64,000 nucleotides of DNA, taken from Lutibacter sp. B2. GTDB taxonomy: Bacteria; Bacillota; Clostridia; Peptostreptococcales; Thermotaleaceae. Of this stretch, positions 26,362 to 34,769 are shown one piece after another. The stretch lies in the NCBI GenBank assembly GCA_015686845.1, contig JADPRS010000016.1, forward strand, positions 1 through 64,000, read 5' to 3'. The translations under genes and the position numbers were made by a program. The number at the start of each line of letters is the position of its first letter. Position 1 is the first letter of the stretch. A model generated the notes under the pieces. That model searched no databases and had not been told where the DNA came from. It worked only from the letters and a program-made list of their open reading frames with translations.

Positions 26362-27258
26362 TTATTTTCTTGTAGTATTTAAAATAAAATCTTTGAATTT
26401 GTCTGCTAAAGGAGACAGAATTTTAAGCTTAGGATATACAAAAAAGAAATGCCTAGAAATATTAACTTCTTCTAGTTCAATTATTTTTACTGTATTATAT
26501 TGTAATTCTTCTGCTATAGCTAACTTGGAGATTACCGTAAGGCCTAATCCTTCTTTGACACATTGTTTTATGGCATGCGTATTTTCTATATAAGCAATTA
26601 TATTTAAGTTTTCAAAAGATAGGCTGTGTTTTAAAAGAGTTTCTTCAAATATTTTTCTAGTAGCAGAACCTTCTTCTCTCATGATTATTTTTTCCTTCAA
26701 TAATGCAGTTAACGATATTTTATTTATATTTTTATAATGGTTAGAAAGAGGAGCTATTAGAACTAATTCATCTTCCATAATTTGTATATATTCAAGTTGT
26801 TTATTATGCGTCTTACTTCCAACAAACCCAAAATCAATGATTCCACTAATAATATCATCTATAACTTTTTGAGAATCATAATGGAGTAAATTATATTTAA
26901 CATGTGGATATATTTTATGAAATGAATGAAGTAAGGGTGGTAGAATGTATTGTTCAGGAATAGAACTACAAGCGATTTCTAAAGTGCCATCTATGGTATT
27001 TTTAAAAGCTTCCAATGAAAATAAAGCTTGTTGTTTCTTGTTTAATATTTCCGTAGCATGAATGAAAAAAATTTCGCCAGCTTTTGTTAGGGTAACCTTC
27101 TTATTTGAACGATTAAGTAGAGGCATAGCTAAGCGCTTTTCTAAATTTTGAATATGATTACTTATTGTAGGTTGCGTTAAAAAAAGTCGTTCTGCTGCTT
27201 TTGAAAAACTTTTTACTCTTGCAATCATTACGAATGTTTCTAGTTGTCTAAAGTCCAT
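26362..27258 (-). CDS. LysR-family transcriptional regulator
   Basis: 298 residues from the ATG at 27258, which follows CCGGGGG; a longer frame (27336) lacks such a site. The LysR helix-turn-helix is typical (MDFRQLETFVMIARVKSFSKAAERLFLTQPTISNHI). The effector domain has IACSSIPEQYILPPLL, a motif I associate with CysL-like and selenium-metabolism-linked LysR proteins of anaerobes; this link is weak. The gene follows a degenerate acetyltransferase-like gene with a 75-base gap. Confidence 0.85.
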   Translation of the reverse strand: MDFRQLETFVMIARVKSFSKAAERLFLTQPTISNHIQNLEKRLAMPLLNRSNKKVTLTKAGEIFFIHATEILNKKQQALFSLEAFKNTIDGTLEIACSSIPEQYILPPLLHSFHKIYPHVKYNLLHYDSQKVIDDIISGIIDFGFVGSKTHNKQLEYIQIMEDELVLIAPLSNHYKNINKISLTALLKEKIIMREEGSATRKIFEETLLKHSLSFENLNIIAYIENTHAIKQCVKEGLGLTVISKLAIAEELQYNTVKIIELEEVNISRHFFFVYPKLKILSPLADKFKDFILNTTRK

Positions 27259-27332
27259 GTTAGTACCCCCGGAAAAAGTTTGATAATTGTATAATATCAC
27301 TTGTTGCAAATAGTAGCAATTATTCGCAATAT

Positions 27333-27794
27333 TCAATGGAAAATAAATTCTGCTTTTAAGGATAGATTCATTTCATTGAACTTGTATTGTTTAAAACCGT
27401 GATTTTTACAAAGGACAATATCCAAGGGATGATGGATTCTAAATGTTAGGGTTTTAAAGTCTAAGTGTTTAACATATTGAATAATTGTTTTGAGAATTTT
27501 GTAATCCAGTTGTTGGTCTCTGTATATTTGAGAGAACTGAAAGTGGTCAATATAGATATAAGGGTATGGATCAGAAATTTTATCTGAAAAAATAAGTACA
27601 ATATATATTGAACTGGAGGATTGATATCTGAAGATCCAGGTATTTTGATGCGTTCTAGTGAAAATTTCACAGGTACAAGTGCAACTACATATTTTTGAAA
27701 TTTTTTTTGAAAGATTCATAAATTTTGATGGATGAATTTTTATATAAATGGGCGTGGTTTTTCGTATATGTTTTTTCTGATGTATAGAGAACAT
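27333..27794 (-). CDS. Degenerate GNAT-like protein
   Basis: 153 residues of uncertain function. The C-terminal part (YIYIDHFQF, then LFKTLTFRIHHPLDIVL-type strands and LCKNHGFKQYKFNEMNL) follows the end of a GNAT acetyltransferase fold. The acetyl-CoA pyrophosphate loop (R/Q-x-x-G-x-G/A) is replaced by YRDQQLDYKIL, so catalysis is doubtful. A good AGGAGG 12 bases upstream supports translation. The N-terminus has many His, Lys and Cys. It is on the same strand as the LysR gene and may be read with it. Confidence 0.55.
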   Translation of the reverse strand: MFSIHQKKHIRKTTPIYIKIHPSKFMNLSKKISKICSCTCTCEIFTRTHQNTWIFRYQSSSSIYIVLIFSDKISDPYPYIYIDHFQFSQIYRDQQLDYKILKTIIQYVKHLDFKTLTFRIHHPLDIVLCKNHGFKQYKFNEMNLSLKAEFIFH

Positions 27795-28076
27795 AAATAT
27801 AAATTCCTCCTAAGTGTTTGTTATATTTTGCAAAAGTTTTGTATTGTATAAATATATGTATGATTTGAATTTAATATTACAGGTTGTACATACAAACATA
27901 TAAGAAGTAATAACACTATAATAAAGAATTCGTAAATAATATATTAATGAATTAAAATTTGAAAATATGTAAATAATCAATATAGAGTAATAAAAATTAA
28001 AAAATAGATTGCAAAACTGTGCATATATCTATATACTTAATTAAGAATGAACAAATAGGGAGAGATGAATATTATA

Positions 28077-29663
28077 ATGGAGAATATAACGTTTAAAGAA
28101 TTAAATTTGAGAGAAGAGATTATTAGAGCAATAGATGAGTTGGGGTTTGAAGAACCTACGCCAATACAGAAATCAGCTATTCCTCACATGCTAGCGGGTA
28201 AAGATATTATAGGGCAGGCTCAAACTGGAACGGGAAAAACTGCAGCTTTTGGAATGCCAGTTATTAATAATATAGATAGTGATGTTAAAGACCCACAGGC
28301 TTTGATTCTTGCACCTACAAGAGAGTTAGCAATACAAGTTGCTGATGAATTGAGAAAATATGGAAAACATATTCGTGGAGCAAAAACATTAGCAGTTTAT
28401 GGTGGACAACCTATTGAACGTCAGATAAAAGCCTTAAAAGCGGGTGTTCAAATTATTGTAGGAACACCAGGTAGATTACTTGATCATATAAGAAGAAAAA
28501 CGATTAAATTAGGAAGTATTAAAACAGTTATTTTAGATGAAGCAGATCAAATGTTAGATATGGGATTCTTAGAAGATATTGAAGATATATTAAAAGAAAC
28601 ACCAAAAGACAGACAGACTGTATTGTTTTCTGCTACTATGCCTAAAGAAATTGAAAGATTAGCACGAAATTATCAAAGAGATCCACAGAAAATAAAGGTA
28701 GTACATGAAAAACTTACAGTTCCTTCAATAGAACAATATTATTTTGAGGTAAAAGCAAGAGAAAAACAAGAAGTTTTATGTAGAGTATTAGATATGGAGA
28801 AAGAAAATTTATCTGTTATATTCTGTAGAACAAAAAAAGGTGTAGATGAATTGGTTGAATGTCTTCAAAGTAGAGGATACTTTGCAGAAGGAATCCATGG
28901 TGATCTTAAACAAACACAAAGAGATCGTGTAATGAAGAAGTTCAGAGATGGAACAATCGAAGTTCTAATAGCAACAGATGTTGCAGCTAGAGGAATAGAT
29001 GTGGAAAATGTTGCTATGGTAATAAACTATGATATACCAGAGGACTACGAATATTATGTACATAGAATTGGTAGAACAGGTAGAGCGGGTAAAGGTGGCG
29101 TGGCATATACTTTTGTAACAGCTAAGCAAATAAGACTGTTAAAGAGTATAGAAAAATATATAAAATCAAGAATTATAAGAAAGACAATCCCAACATTAAA
29201 TGACTTAGCTGAAAGACAAAGAGAATTATTCTCACAAAGAATTGTAAAAGCTATTGAAGAAGGTCATTTAGGAGCATACACTGCTATGATTGAACAATTA
29301 GCTGAAGAATATAGCTCGATCGACATTGCAGCAGCATTAGCAAAAATTGTTATGGACAAGAACCGAGTAGATATAGATGAAGAAAAAGGGAATTCACTTG
29401 AAAATACTGGAGCAAAAGAAAGCGGAATGGTAAGATTATTCTTAAATATAGGAAGTAGAGATCATATCAAGGTAGGAGATATCGTAGGCGCTATTGCAAA
29501 CGAAACTAAAATATCTGGTGACTCTATTGGAGCTATTGATATGTTTGACAAATACGCATTTGTGGAATTGCCAGCGGATAAAGCTGAAAATGCAATAAAA
29601 CAAATGAATAAAATGAGAATAAAAGGAAAGAAAATAAAGGTAGAGCCTGCAAATGGGAGATAG
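28077..29663 (+). CDS. DEAD-box RNA helicase with DbpA-type C-terminal RNA-binding domain
   Basis: 528 residues. All DEAD-box motifs are visible: Q motif (TPIQ), I AQTGTGKT, Ia PTRELA, II DEAD, III SAT, IV VIFC, V ARGID and VI HRIGRTGRAGK. The last about 75 residues (VRLFLNIGSRDHIKVGDIVGAI, then FDKYAFVELP) form the DbpA/CshA-type RNA-binding domain. It probably remodels rRNA during ribosome assembly or RNA during cold growth. ATG at 28065 touches the AGGGAGAG site, so the ATG at 28077 with 12-base spacing is preferred. The preceding 280 bases hold no gene and may be a long leader. Confidence 0.92.
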   Translation: MENITFKELNLREEIIRAIDELGFEEPTPIQKSAIPHMLAGKDIIGQAQTGTGKTAAFGMPVINNIDSDVKDPQALILAPTRELAIQVADELRKYGKHIRGAKTLAVYGGQPIERQIKALKAGVQIIVGTPGRLLDHIRRKTIKLGSIKTVILDEADQMLDMGFLEDIEDILKETPKDRQTVLFSATMPKEIERLARNYQRDPQKIKVVHEKLTVPSIEQYYFEVKAREKQEVLCRVLDMEKENLSVIFCRTKKGVDELVECLQSRGYFAEGIHGDLKQTQRDRVMKKFRDGTIEVLIATDVAARGIDVENVAMVINYDIPEDYEYYVHRIGRTGRAGKGGVAYTFVTAKQIRLLKSIEKYIKSRIIRKTIPTLNDLAERQRELFSQRIVKAIEEGHLGAYTAMIEQLAEEYSSIDIAAALAKIVMDKNRVDIDEEKGNSLENTGAKESGMVRLFLNIGSRDHIKVGDIVGAIANETKISGDSIGAIDMFDKYAFVELPADKAENAIKQMNKMRIKGKKIKVEPANGR

Positions 29664-29690
29664 ACAAAGATAATTCTTTGTCTATTTTTA
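29660..29690 (+). terminator. Intrinsic terminator after the helicase gene
   Basis: ATAGACAAAG pairs with CTTTGTCTAT, overlapping the stop codon; followed by TTTTATT. Confidence 0.85.
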
Positions 29691-29816
29691 TTAAGTATAG
29701 TGGTTTCATAATAAAAACATGTGATTGTCAGTTGTGTTATAATGGAAGTAGATTGTAGTGGAGAAATTTATACTTTTACAAAAAGTGATTTTTATTTTAA
29801 GTGAGAGGTGAATATA

Positions 29817-30356
29817 ATGGAAAAAGATATAGCGAAAATATTGTTTAGTCAGGATGATTTAGACAATAAGGTGAAAGAGTTAGGCGAAAAAATTAGCAAA
29901 GATTATAAAGATAAAGAGTTAGTATTGATAGGCGTTTTAAAAGGTGCAAGTGTATTTATGAGCGATTTGATGAGATCGATTGATATACCTATAAGTATAG
30001 ATTTTATGGCGGTATCAAGCTATGGATTATCAACTACAAGCTCAGGTGTTGTTAAAATTCTGAAAGACTTAGATCATAGTATAGAAGATAAGCATGTGAT
30101 TATTGTAGAGGACATTATTGATACAGGACTTACATTGCATTATATATGTGAGAATCTTAAGTCTAGAAAACCTAAGAGCTTGAAAATTTGTACATTATTA
30201 GACAAACCAGAAAGACGAAAAGTAGAGATGACGGTAGATTATAAAGGATTTGATATTCCTGATGAATTTATTGTTGGCTATGGAATTGATTATGCTGAAA
30301 AATATAGAAATTTACCCTATGTAGGAATTTTAAAAAGAAACGTATACGAAAAGTAA
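29817..30356 (+). CDS. hpt: Hypoxanthine phosphoribosyltransferase
   Basis: 179 residues. Salvages hypoxanthine/guanine with PRPP to IMP/GMP. PRPP loop IVEDIIDTGLTL, the substrate-binding K-x-A block (LKGASVFMSDL) and the SYG... flexible loop are present. The longer frame begins at GTG 29808, but AGAGGTG at 29804-29810 is the ribosome-binding site for the ATG at 29817. It is followed by a small unknown gene. Confidence 0.93.
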   Translation: MEKDIAKILFSQDDLDNKVKELGEKISKDYKDKELVLIGVLKGASVFMSDLMRSIDIPISIDFMAVSSYGLSTTSSGVVKILKDLDHSIEDKHVIIVEDIIDTGLTLHYICENLKSRKPKSLKICTLLDKPERRKVEMTVDYKGFDIPDEFIVGYGIDYAEKYRNLPYVGILKRNVYEK

Positions 30357-30424
30357 TGAGAATAAAAAATCATATAAATCCTATACTAATAAAGATTAAA
30401 TAGAACTTGTATAGGAGTGATACA

Positions 30425-30598
30425 ATGGAAAGTAAAGCAAATTTTGAAGAAATTAAGTCGAATTTTGAAAATGCAAGTGTGGATGGAAAAATTAAAATTT
30501 ATACAACGACACAAGGATTAACAGTAGACCAATTTAAAGAACTGTTAAGAATGTTTCCACTTCAATATTTAGAAAAACTGGAAAGTGCAATGGCATAA
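30425..30598 (+). CDS. Small conserved-looking protein, unknown
   Basis: 57 residues (MESKANFEEIKSNFENASVD..., ending QYLEKLESAMA). Good AGGAGTG sets the ATG at 30425; an upstream TTG (30407) is in frame but has no site. It is soluble, helical at the end (QFKELLRMFP) and I do not recognise the family. Position between hpt and a hairpin suggests it is the last gene of that transcript. Confidence 0.6.
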   Translation: MESKANFEEIKSNFENASVDGKIKIYTTTQGLTVDQFKELLRMFPLQYLEKLESAMA

Positions 30599-30604
30599 TT
30601 TATT

Positions 30605-30636
30605 CAAAGAGCACATTATGTGCTCTTTGTTATATA
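30605..30636 (+). terminator. Possible terminator after the small protein gene
   Basis: CAAAGAGCACA pairs with TGTGCTCTTTG around a three-base loop; the T-rich tract after it is weak. Confidence 0.55.
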
Positions 30637-30666
30637 GTTTAAAAGTTTTGCATAGGGGGTATGCAG

Positions 30667-31236
30667 TTGAAGGCATTAGCGATTTTAGGAAGTCCTAGGA
30701 AAAATAAAAATACAGACATATTATTAAATAAAGCGATTGAAGGTTTAATAGAAAATGAAGTACAAGTTGAAAAAATAGAATTAAGAAATGAAAAAATTGA
30801 TCATTGTATAGGATGTGATGCCTGTGCAAAAACGGGCATTTGTTTTATAAAAGATGATATGTCAAAACTGTATAGTAAATTTGATGAAGCAGACATCGTT
30901 ATTATTGCAACTCCTTTATATTTTAATTCGGTCAGCAGTATAACCAAAACTATGATAGATCGGTGTCAAGCATTTTGGGCAAGTAAATATGTATTAAATA
31001 AATCTTCTATAGATAGAAACAAAAGAAGAAGAGGGCTGTTTATATGTACCGCAGGATCAGAATTGAAAAGAGATGGATTTATTGGTGCTGAAGTTGTAAT
31101 AGATTTATTTTTTAGGGCTATAAACACTCAAAATTCTGAACGTTTATTAGTAGATCAAACAGATAAAATTATGGTAAAAGATAGGCAAGATATTTTAAAC
31201 GAAGCATATGAGATAGGGAAAAAATTGTCTGATTAA
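30667..31236 (+). CDS. NAD(P)H-dependent oxidoreductase / iron-sulfur flavoprotein-like
   Basis: 189 residues of the flavodoxin-like FMN reductase family. The start KALAILGSPRKNKNTD is the FMN phosphate loop, and CIGCDACAKTGIC (near 50-62) is the compact Cys cluster seen in iron-sulfur flavoproteins of anaerobes. Probably a cytosolic electron carrier or quinone/azo reductase; substrate unknown. ATG at 30661 lies almost on the GGGGG site, so TTG at 30667 (spacing 7) is likelier; either is possible. Confidence 0.8.
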   Translation: MKALAILGSPRKNKNTDILLNKAIEGLIENEVQVEKIELRNEKIDHCIGCDACAKTGICFIKDDMSKLYSKFDEADIVIIATPLYFNSVSSITKTMIDRCQAFWASKYVLNKSSIDRNKRRRGLFICTAGSELKRDGFIGAEVVIDLFFRAINTQNSERLLVDQTDKIMVKDRQDILNEAYEIGKKLSD

Positions 31237-31372
31237 TACAAAGTGATTTAATATATACAAATTTAGATAATAAAGTATATATTATTTGATTTTTTTAGAA
31301 TATAAAGATATAATGTATTTTGTATTGTTTATGAAATAATAAATAAAAATTTGAAATAAGAGGTGGATTTTA

Positions 31373-31948
31373 ATGTCAAACTTTAAAGTAAAAGCAGGAT
31401 TATCTAATAAACACATTCATTTAACTCAAGAACATGTTGAAATTTTATTTGGAAAAGGTCATGAGTTAACAAACATAAAAGATATAGTACAACCAGGTCA
31501 ATTTGCTGCTGATGAAAAAGTAGATATCGTTGGACCAAAAGGAACATTAAAAGGAGTTAGAGTATTAGGACCTGCAAGACCAGCAACGCAAATTGAGATT
31601 TCTCTTACAGATGGATTTGCATTAGGCGTAAAAGCTTCAATAAAAAATTCGGGAGATTTAGAAGGTACTCCAGGTGTTAAAATAGTAGGACCTGAAGGTG
31701 AAGTAACGATCGATAAAGGGGTAATCGTAGCAGCTAGACATATTCATATGCATACTACAGATGCAGAAAAATATGGATGTAAAGATGGAGACATAGTAAA
31801 AATTAGAGTAGAAGGAATTAGAGGTTTAGTATTTGAAAATGTTTTAGTAAGAGCAGGGGAAAAACATGCATTAGAATTCCATTTAGATATGGAAGAAGGA
31901 AATGCAGCATTATTGAAAAATGGAACGGAATTAGAAGTAATAAAATAA
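31373..31948 (+). CDS. pduL: PduL-type phosphate acyltransferase
   Basis: 191 residues. PduL enzymes transfer acyl groups (propanoyl or acetyl) between CoA and phosphate using two zinc-bound His clusters. The motifs SNKHIHLT (about 11-18), ARHIHMHTTDAEKYG (about 122-136) and LEFHLDMEEGNAA are visible and intact. No microcompartment shell gene or alcohol/diol dehydratase is near, so it is probably the housekeeping phosphotransacetylase form rather than a compartment enzyme. GAGGTGG precedes the ATG; an intrinsic terminator follows. Confidence 0.9.
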   Translation: MSNFKVKAGLSNKHIHLTQEHVEILFGKGHELTNIKDIVQPGQFAADEKVDIVGPKGTLKGVRVLGPARPATQIEISLTDGFALGVKASIKNSGDLEGTPGVKIVGPEGEVTIDKGVIVAARHIHMHTTDAEKYGCKDGDIVKIRVEGIRGLVFENVLVRAGEKHALEFHLDMEEGNAALLKNGTELEVIK

Positions 31949-31954
31949 AGTATA

Positions 31955-31983
31955 AAAACTCGGCAAATTGCTGAGTTTTTTTG
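31955..31983 (+). terminator. Intrinsic terminator after pduL
   Basis: AAAACTCGGC pairs with GCTGAGTTTT (one G-T) across a five-base loop and runs into TTT. Confidence 0.8.
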
Positions 31984-32053
31984 TTTTAAAATAACAATAA
32001 GTGTTAAACTATAAGAAGGATAAAATATTTTAAATACAAGGGAGCTAAATAGT

Positions 32054-32575
32054 ATGACTAAAAATTTTGATGAGAAAAAAGTAGTATATTCAGGATGGAT
32101 GAATTTATTTAAAGTATCTGTTAATGGTAAATGGTATGAATATCTTGAGAATCATGATGCAGTAGCTTGTATAGTACAGGATATGGACAATAAAATACTT
32201 TTAGTCGAACAATTTAGACCAGCACTTTTATCTAAGACATTAGAAATACCAGCAGGATGTATAGATAAGGGAAATGAGTCTAAAGAGCAAATAATGATTG
32301 AAGAATTAAAAGAAGAAGCAGATTTAGATGTAGATGTACAGGATATAAAAGAAGTGATTACATATAAGCCTATAGTAGGTTTTAGCAATAGCACCATGCA
32401 TATATATGAAGTTAAAGTTAATGTTAAGGGAGAAGATAAAGAAATAACAGGAGATGATGTAAGTAAAATAAAATGGGTAACTATAAGTGAATGGAAGGAA
32501 TTAATTGAAAGTGGATATATAAATGATAGTAAAACTATGATGGCATATTATTATTTCATGAGTCAGAAAAGGTAA
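32054..32575 (+). CDS. Nudix hydrolase (ADP-ribose pyrophosphatase-like) with altered Nudix box
   Basis: 173 residues. Overall layout (FRPALLSKTLEIPAGCIDKG at about 54-73) fits ADP-ribose pyrophosphatase NudF. The Nudix box reads KGNESKEQIMIEELKEEADL: the usual R of R-E-U-x-E-E is Glu83, and the box Gly is replaced (EEAD). The metal-binding glutamates E84, E87, E88 remain. It may still act but with shifted activity or specificity. Start after AGGGAGC. GIY-YIG follows closely in the same direction. Confidence 0.75.
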   Translation: MTKNFDEKKVVYSGWMNLFKVSVNGKWYEYLENHDAVACIVQDMDNKILLVEQFRPALLSKTLEIPAGCIDKGNESKEQIMIEELKEEADLDVDVQDIKEVITYKPIVGFSNSTMHIYEVKVNVKGEDKEITGDDVSKIKWVTISEWKELIESGYINDSKTMMAYYYFMSQKR

Positions 32576-32580
32576 AGAAC

Positions 32581-32823
32581 ATGAATTGTGTATATATCGT
32601 AAGATGCAGTGATCATACTTACTATACAGGATGGACGAATGCTTTGGAAAAAAGGCTTAAGGTGCATAATATGGGAAAAGGAGCGAAATATACTAGAGGG
32701 AGAATTCCTATTGAATTGATTTATCATGAACAATTTGAAACGAAAAATGAAGCCATGAAGAGAGAAGCTGAAATTAAAAAAATGACTAGAGTACAAAAAG
32801 AAAAATTAATGAAATTGGTATAA
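32581..32823 (+). CDS. GIY-YIG domain protein (UPF0213 / YazA-like)
   Basis: 80 residues that are little more than a GIY-YIG nuclease domain: N-C-VYIVRCSDHTYYTGWTNALEKRLKVHN, with the YIV...YTG pair, the conserved Arg in L-E-K-R-L and a Glu in REAEIKK. Length and pattern match the stand-alone UPF0213/YhbQ group. Family members may have a DNA-repair nuclease role. It starts 5 bases after the Nudix gene. Confidence 0.85.
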   Translation: MNCVYIVRCSDHTYYTGWTNALEKRLKVHNMGKGAKYTRGRIPIELIYHEQFETKNEAMKREAEIKKMTRVQKEKLMKLV

Positions 32824-32835
32824 GGGGTGACGTGG

Positions 32836-34053
32836 GTGGAAATTATTTTAGTGGTGATTGGAATATTAATATTGATATTTCAATTACTCATATTAATAAA
32901 AATGAAAAGTACATTAGATTTATCTAAAATAGAAGAAAAATTAATACAAATAGAAATGACTAGTAAAAGTATACCTGAATCTGTAGATTTGAAAACTCAA
33001 AGTTCCGTTAAAGAAAATATGCTATCTTTATCTAGAGACTTACGAGAGAATAATGAAAACTTAATACAAAAATTTGGCAATTTAGAGTTGAGATTAAATA
33101 AGGATTTTTCTCAGTTTAAAGAAAGTCTTAAAAGAGATATAGATATAGACTTTAAAGAACTTAGTAATGTAGTAGAAAAAAGACTGGAAATTATTAATGG
33201 AAAAGTTGAGGATAAGTTAAAAGAAGGATTTGAGAAAACCAGTAAAACTTTCAATAATATTTTAGAAAGACTTTCAAAAATAGACGAAGCACAAAAAAAG
33301 ATAGATAGCCTATCTGGAGAAATAGTTTCACTACAAGATGTTTTGACAGATAAAAAAAGTAGAGGTATTTTTGGAGAAATACAATTAAATCAAGTATTAT
33401 ATTCTATATTTGGCCAAGGGAATGATAAAGTATTTAAGATTCAGCATAAGTTAATGAATGGAGCAATTGTTGATGCTATGATGTTTGCCCCTGAACCAAT
33501 AGGAAACATAAGCATTGACTCTAAATTTCCATTAGAGAACTATAAGCGGATGATAGATAAAAATGTAAACAATATGGAAAGAGAATTAGCAGCTAAAGAA
33601 TTTAAAGTAAATGTAAAAAAACATATTGATGATATTTCAAGCAAATATATTATACCTAACGAAACTTCACCTCAAGCAATTATGTTTTTGCCAGCAGAAG
33701 CTATTTTTGCTGAAATTAATGCATATCACTATGATCTAATTGAGTATTCTCAAAAGAAGAAGGTGTGGATTACATCCCCTACCACTCTTATGGCAATACT
33801 GACTACAATGCAAGTTGTCCTTAGAAATGCAGAAAGAGAAAAATATGCAGATATTATACAAAAGGAATTAAATACTCTAGGAAAAGAGTTTGAAAGATAT
33901 AAAAATCGATGGGATAATTTAGCTAAACACATAGATACCGTACAAAAGGATGTAAAAGAAATACATACTACAACTGATAAGATCGGGAAAAGATTTGAGT
34001 CCATATCTAAGGCAGAGTTTGAGGAACATGTTCTTAAGATAGAGGAAGAATAA
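32836..34053 (+). CDS. rmuC: RmuC-family DNA recombination protein
   Basis: 405 residues: an N-terminal hydrophobic segment (EIILVVIGILILIFQLLILIK), a long coiled coil (about 35-165) and a nuclease-like domain with KKSRGIFGEIQLNQVL, FAPEPIGNISIDSKFPLENY and FLPAEAIFAEI. This is the RmuC pattern; the family limits inverted-repeat recombination in E. coli and looks like a PD-(D/E)XK nuclease. GTG at 32827 and GTG at 32836 are both in frame; AAGGGGTG fits the second one. Confidence 0.88.
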   Translation: MEIILVVIGILILIFQLLILIKMKSTLDLSKIEEKLIQIEMTSKSIPESVDLKTQSSVKENMLSLSRDLRENNENLIQKFGNLELRLNKDFSQFKESLKRDIDIDFKELSNVVEKRLEIINGKVEDKLKEGFEKTSKTFNNILERLSKIDEAQKKIDSLSGEIVSLQDVLTDKKSRGIFGEIQLNQVLYSIFGQGNDKVFKIQHKLMNGAIVDAMMFAPEPIGNISIDSKFPLENYKRMIDKNVNNMERELAAKEFKVNVKKHIDDISSKYIIPNETSPQAIMFLPAEAIFAEINAYHYDLIEYSQKKKVWITSPTTLMAILTTMQVVLRNAEREKYADIIQKELNTLGKEFERYKNRWDNLAKHIDTVQKDVKEIHTTTDKIGKRFESISKAEFEEHVLKIEEE

Positions 34054-34128
34054 AAGATAGTTATAAGTTGCTATTATAAGAAAAATATGCTATTCTATAA
34101 TAGATTTTGCTATTTAGGAGTTGAATAA

Positions 34129-34560
34129 ATGAAGGATATAGACTTAGCTAAGGCTATTTTAGAAAAAGATAAACTGGCATTGGTCATTGTAAAAGAGGAA
34201 GAAGTAATATTTTATAGCAAAGAAAAAGGAATAAAACCTATTTATATGGCTGTGAATACGCTAAAAGATCAGCTTGTTAATTCAAGTGTAGCAGATAGAG
34301 TTATAGGAAAAGCTGCGGCTATGCTGTGTAAATATTCCAATATAAAAGCACTACATACGAAACTTATTTCAGAAAGTGCTATGGAAGTATTAGAAAAAGA
34401 AAATATTATCCTTACTTATGATGAAAGTGCTCCATATATAAAAAATAGAGACAAGACAGATCTATGTCCAGTGGAAAAATTGTCATCAGACATTGAAAAT
34501 ACAAATTTATTATTAGAAAAGATTACGGATTTTTTAGAAAGCATTCAAAAAAAGAAATGA
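34129..34560 (+). CDS. DUF1893 family protein
   Basis: 143 residues. KDIDLAKAILEKDKLALVIVKEEEVIFYSKEKGIKPIY, then ADRVIGKAAAMLCKYSNIKALHTKLIS match DUF1893, a deaminase-fold family with no assigned reaction. TAGGAG precedes the ATG. Downstream is the structured leader of the ECF transporter gene. Confidence 0.82.
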   Translation: MKDIDLAKAILEKDKLALVIVKEEEVIFYSKEKGIKPIYMAVNTLKDQLVNSSVADRVIGKAAAMLCKYSNIKALHTKLISESAMEVLEKENIILTYDESAPYIKNRDKTDLCPVEKLSSDIENTNLLLEKITDFLESIQKKK

Positions 34561-34586
34561 ATAAAGTATATATATTAAGCATAAAG

Positions 34587-34756
34587 ATACTTTAGGACAG
34601 AAGTCCTTAAATAACAATGACAGAAAGTTATTGTATTGGGAGCGAATTCCCTAGTAATTGAAAAGTATGCCGTGATATTTATTCATTATACAAATAAATA
34701 CAATACAAAGAATAAAACCATGAAGGTTCTTTTACTTTCATGGTTATTTTATTTTT
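34587..34756 (+). promoter_or_regulatory. Structured leader with terminator, candidate riboswitch of unrecognised class
   Basis: A closing helix (ATACTTT 34587-34593 with AAAGTAT 34662-34668) encloses three hairpins: AGGAC/GTCCT (34594-34607), AATA-A-CAAT/ATTG-TATT (34610-34637) and GGGA/TCCC (34638-34651). Two of the loops contain ACAGAA. About 50 bases later an intrinsic terminator (AACCATGAA 34716-34724 with TTCATGGTT 34737-34745) ends in ATTTTATTTTT right before AGGAGGAG of the ECF gene. This layout, an aptamer-like junction followed by a terminator, is typical of transcription-control riboswitches. I compared it from memory with common classes (cobalamin, FMN, TPP, THF, preQ1, SAM, lysine) and it fits none. 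Confidence 0.55.
34716..34756 (+). terminator. Intrinsic terminator in front of the ECF S-component gene
   Basis: AACCATGAA pairs with TTCATGGTT and a T-rich tract follows directly, one base before the gene's ribosome-binding site. It can only be a regulated (attenuator-type) terminator for this gene, or the end of the DUF1893 transcript. Confidence 0.8.
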
Positions 34757-34769
34757 AGGAGGAGTAAAG

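Noticed and set aside
34587-34756. THF or FMN riboswitch as the identity of the ECF leader
   Set aside because: The conserved sequence blocks of these classes cannot be found; left as unclassified.
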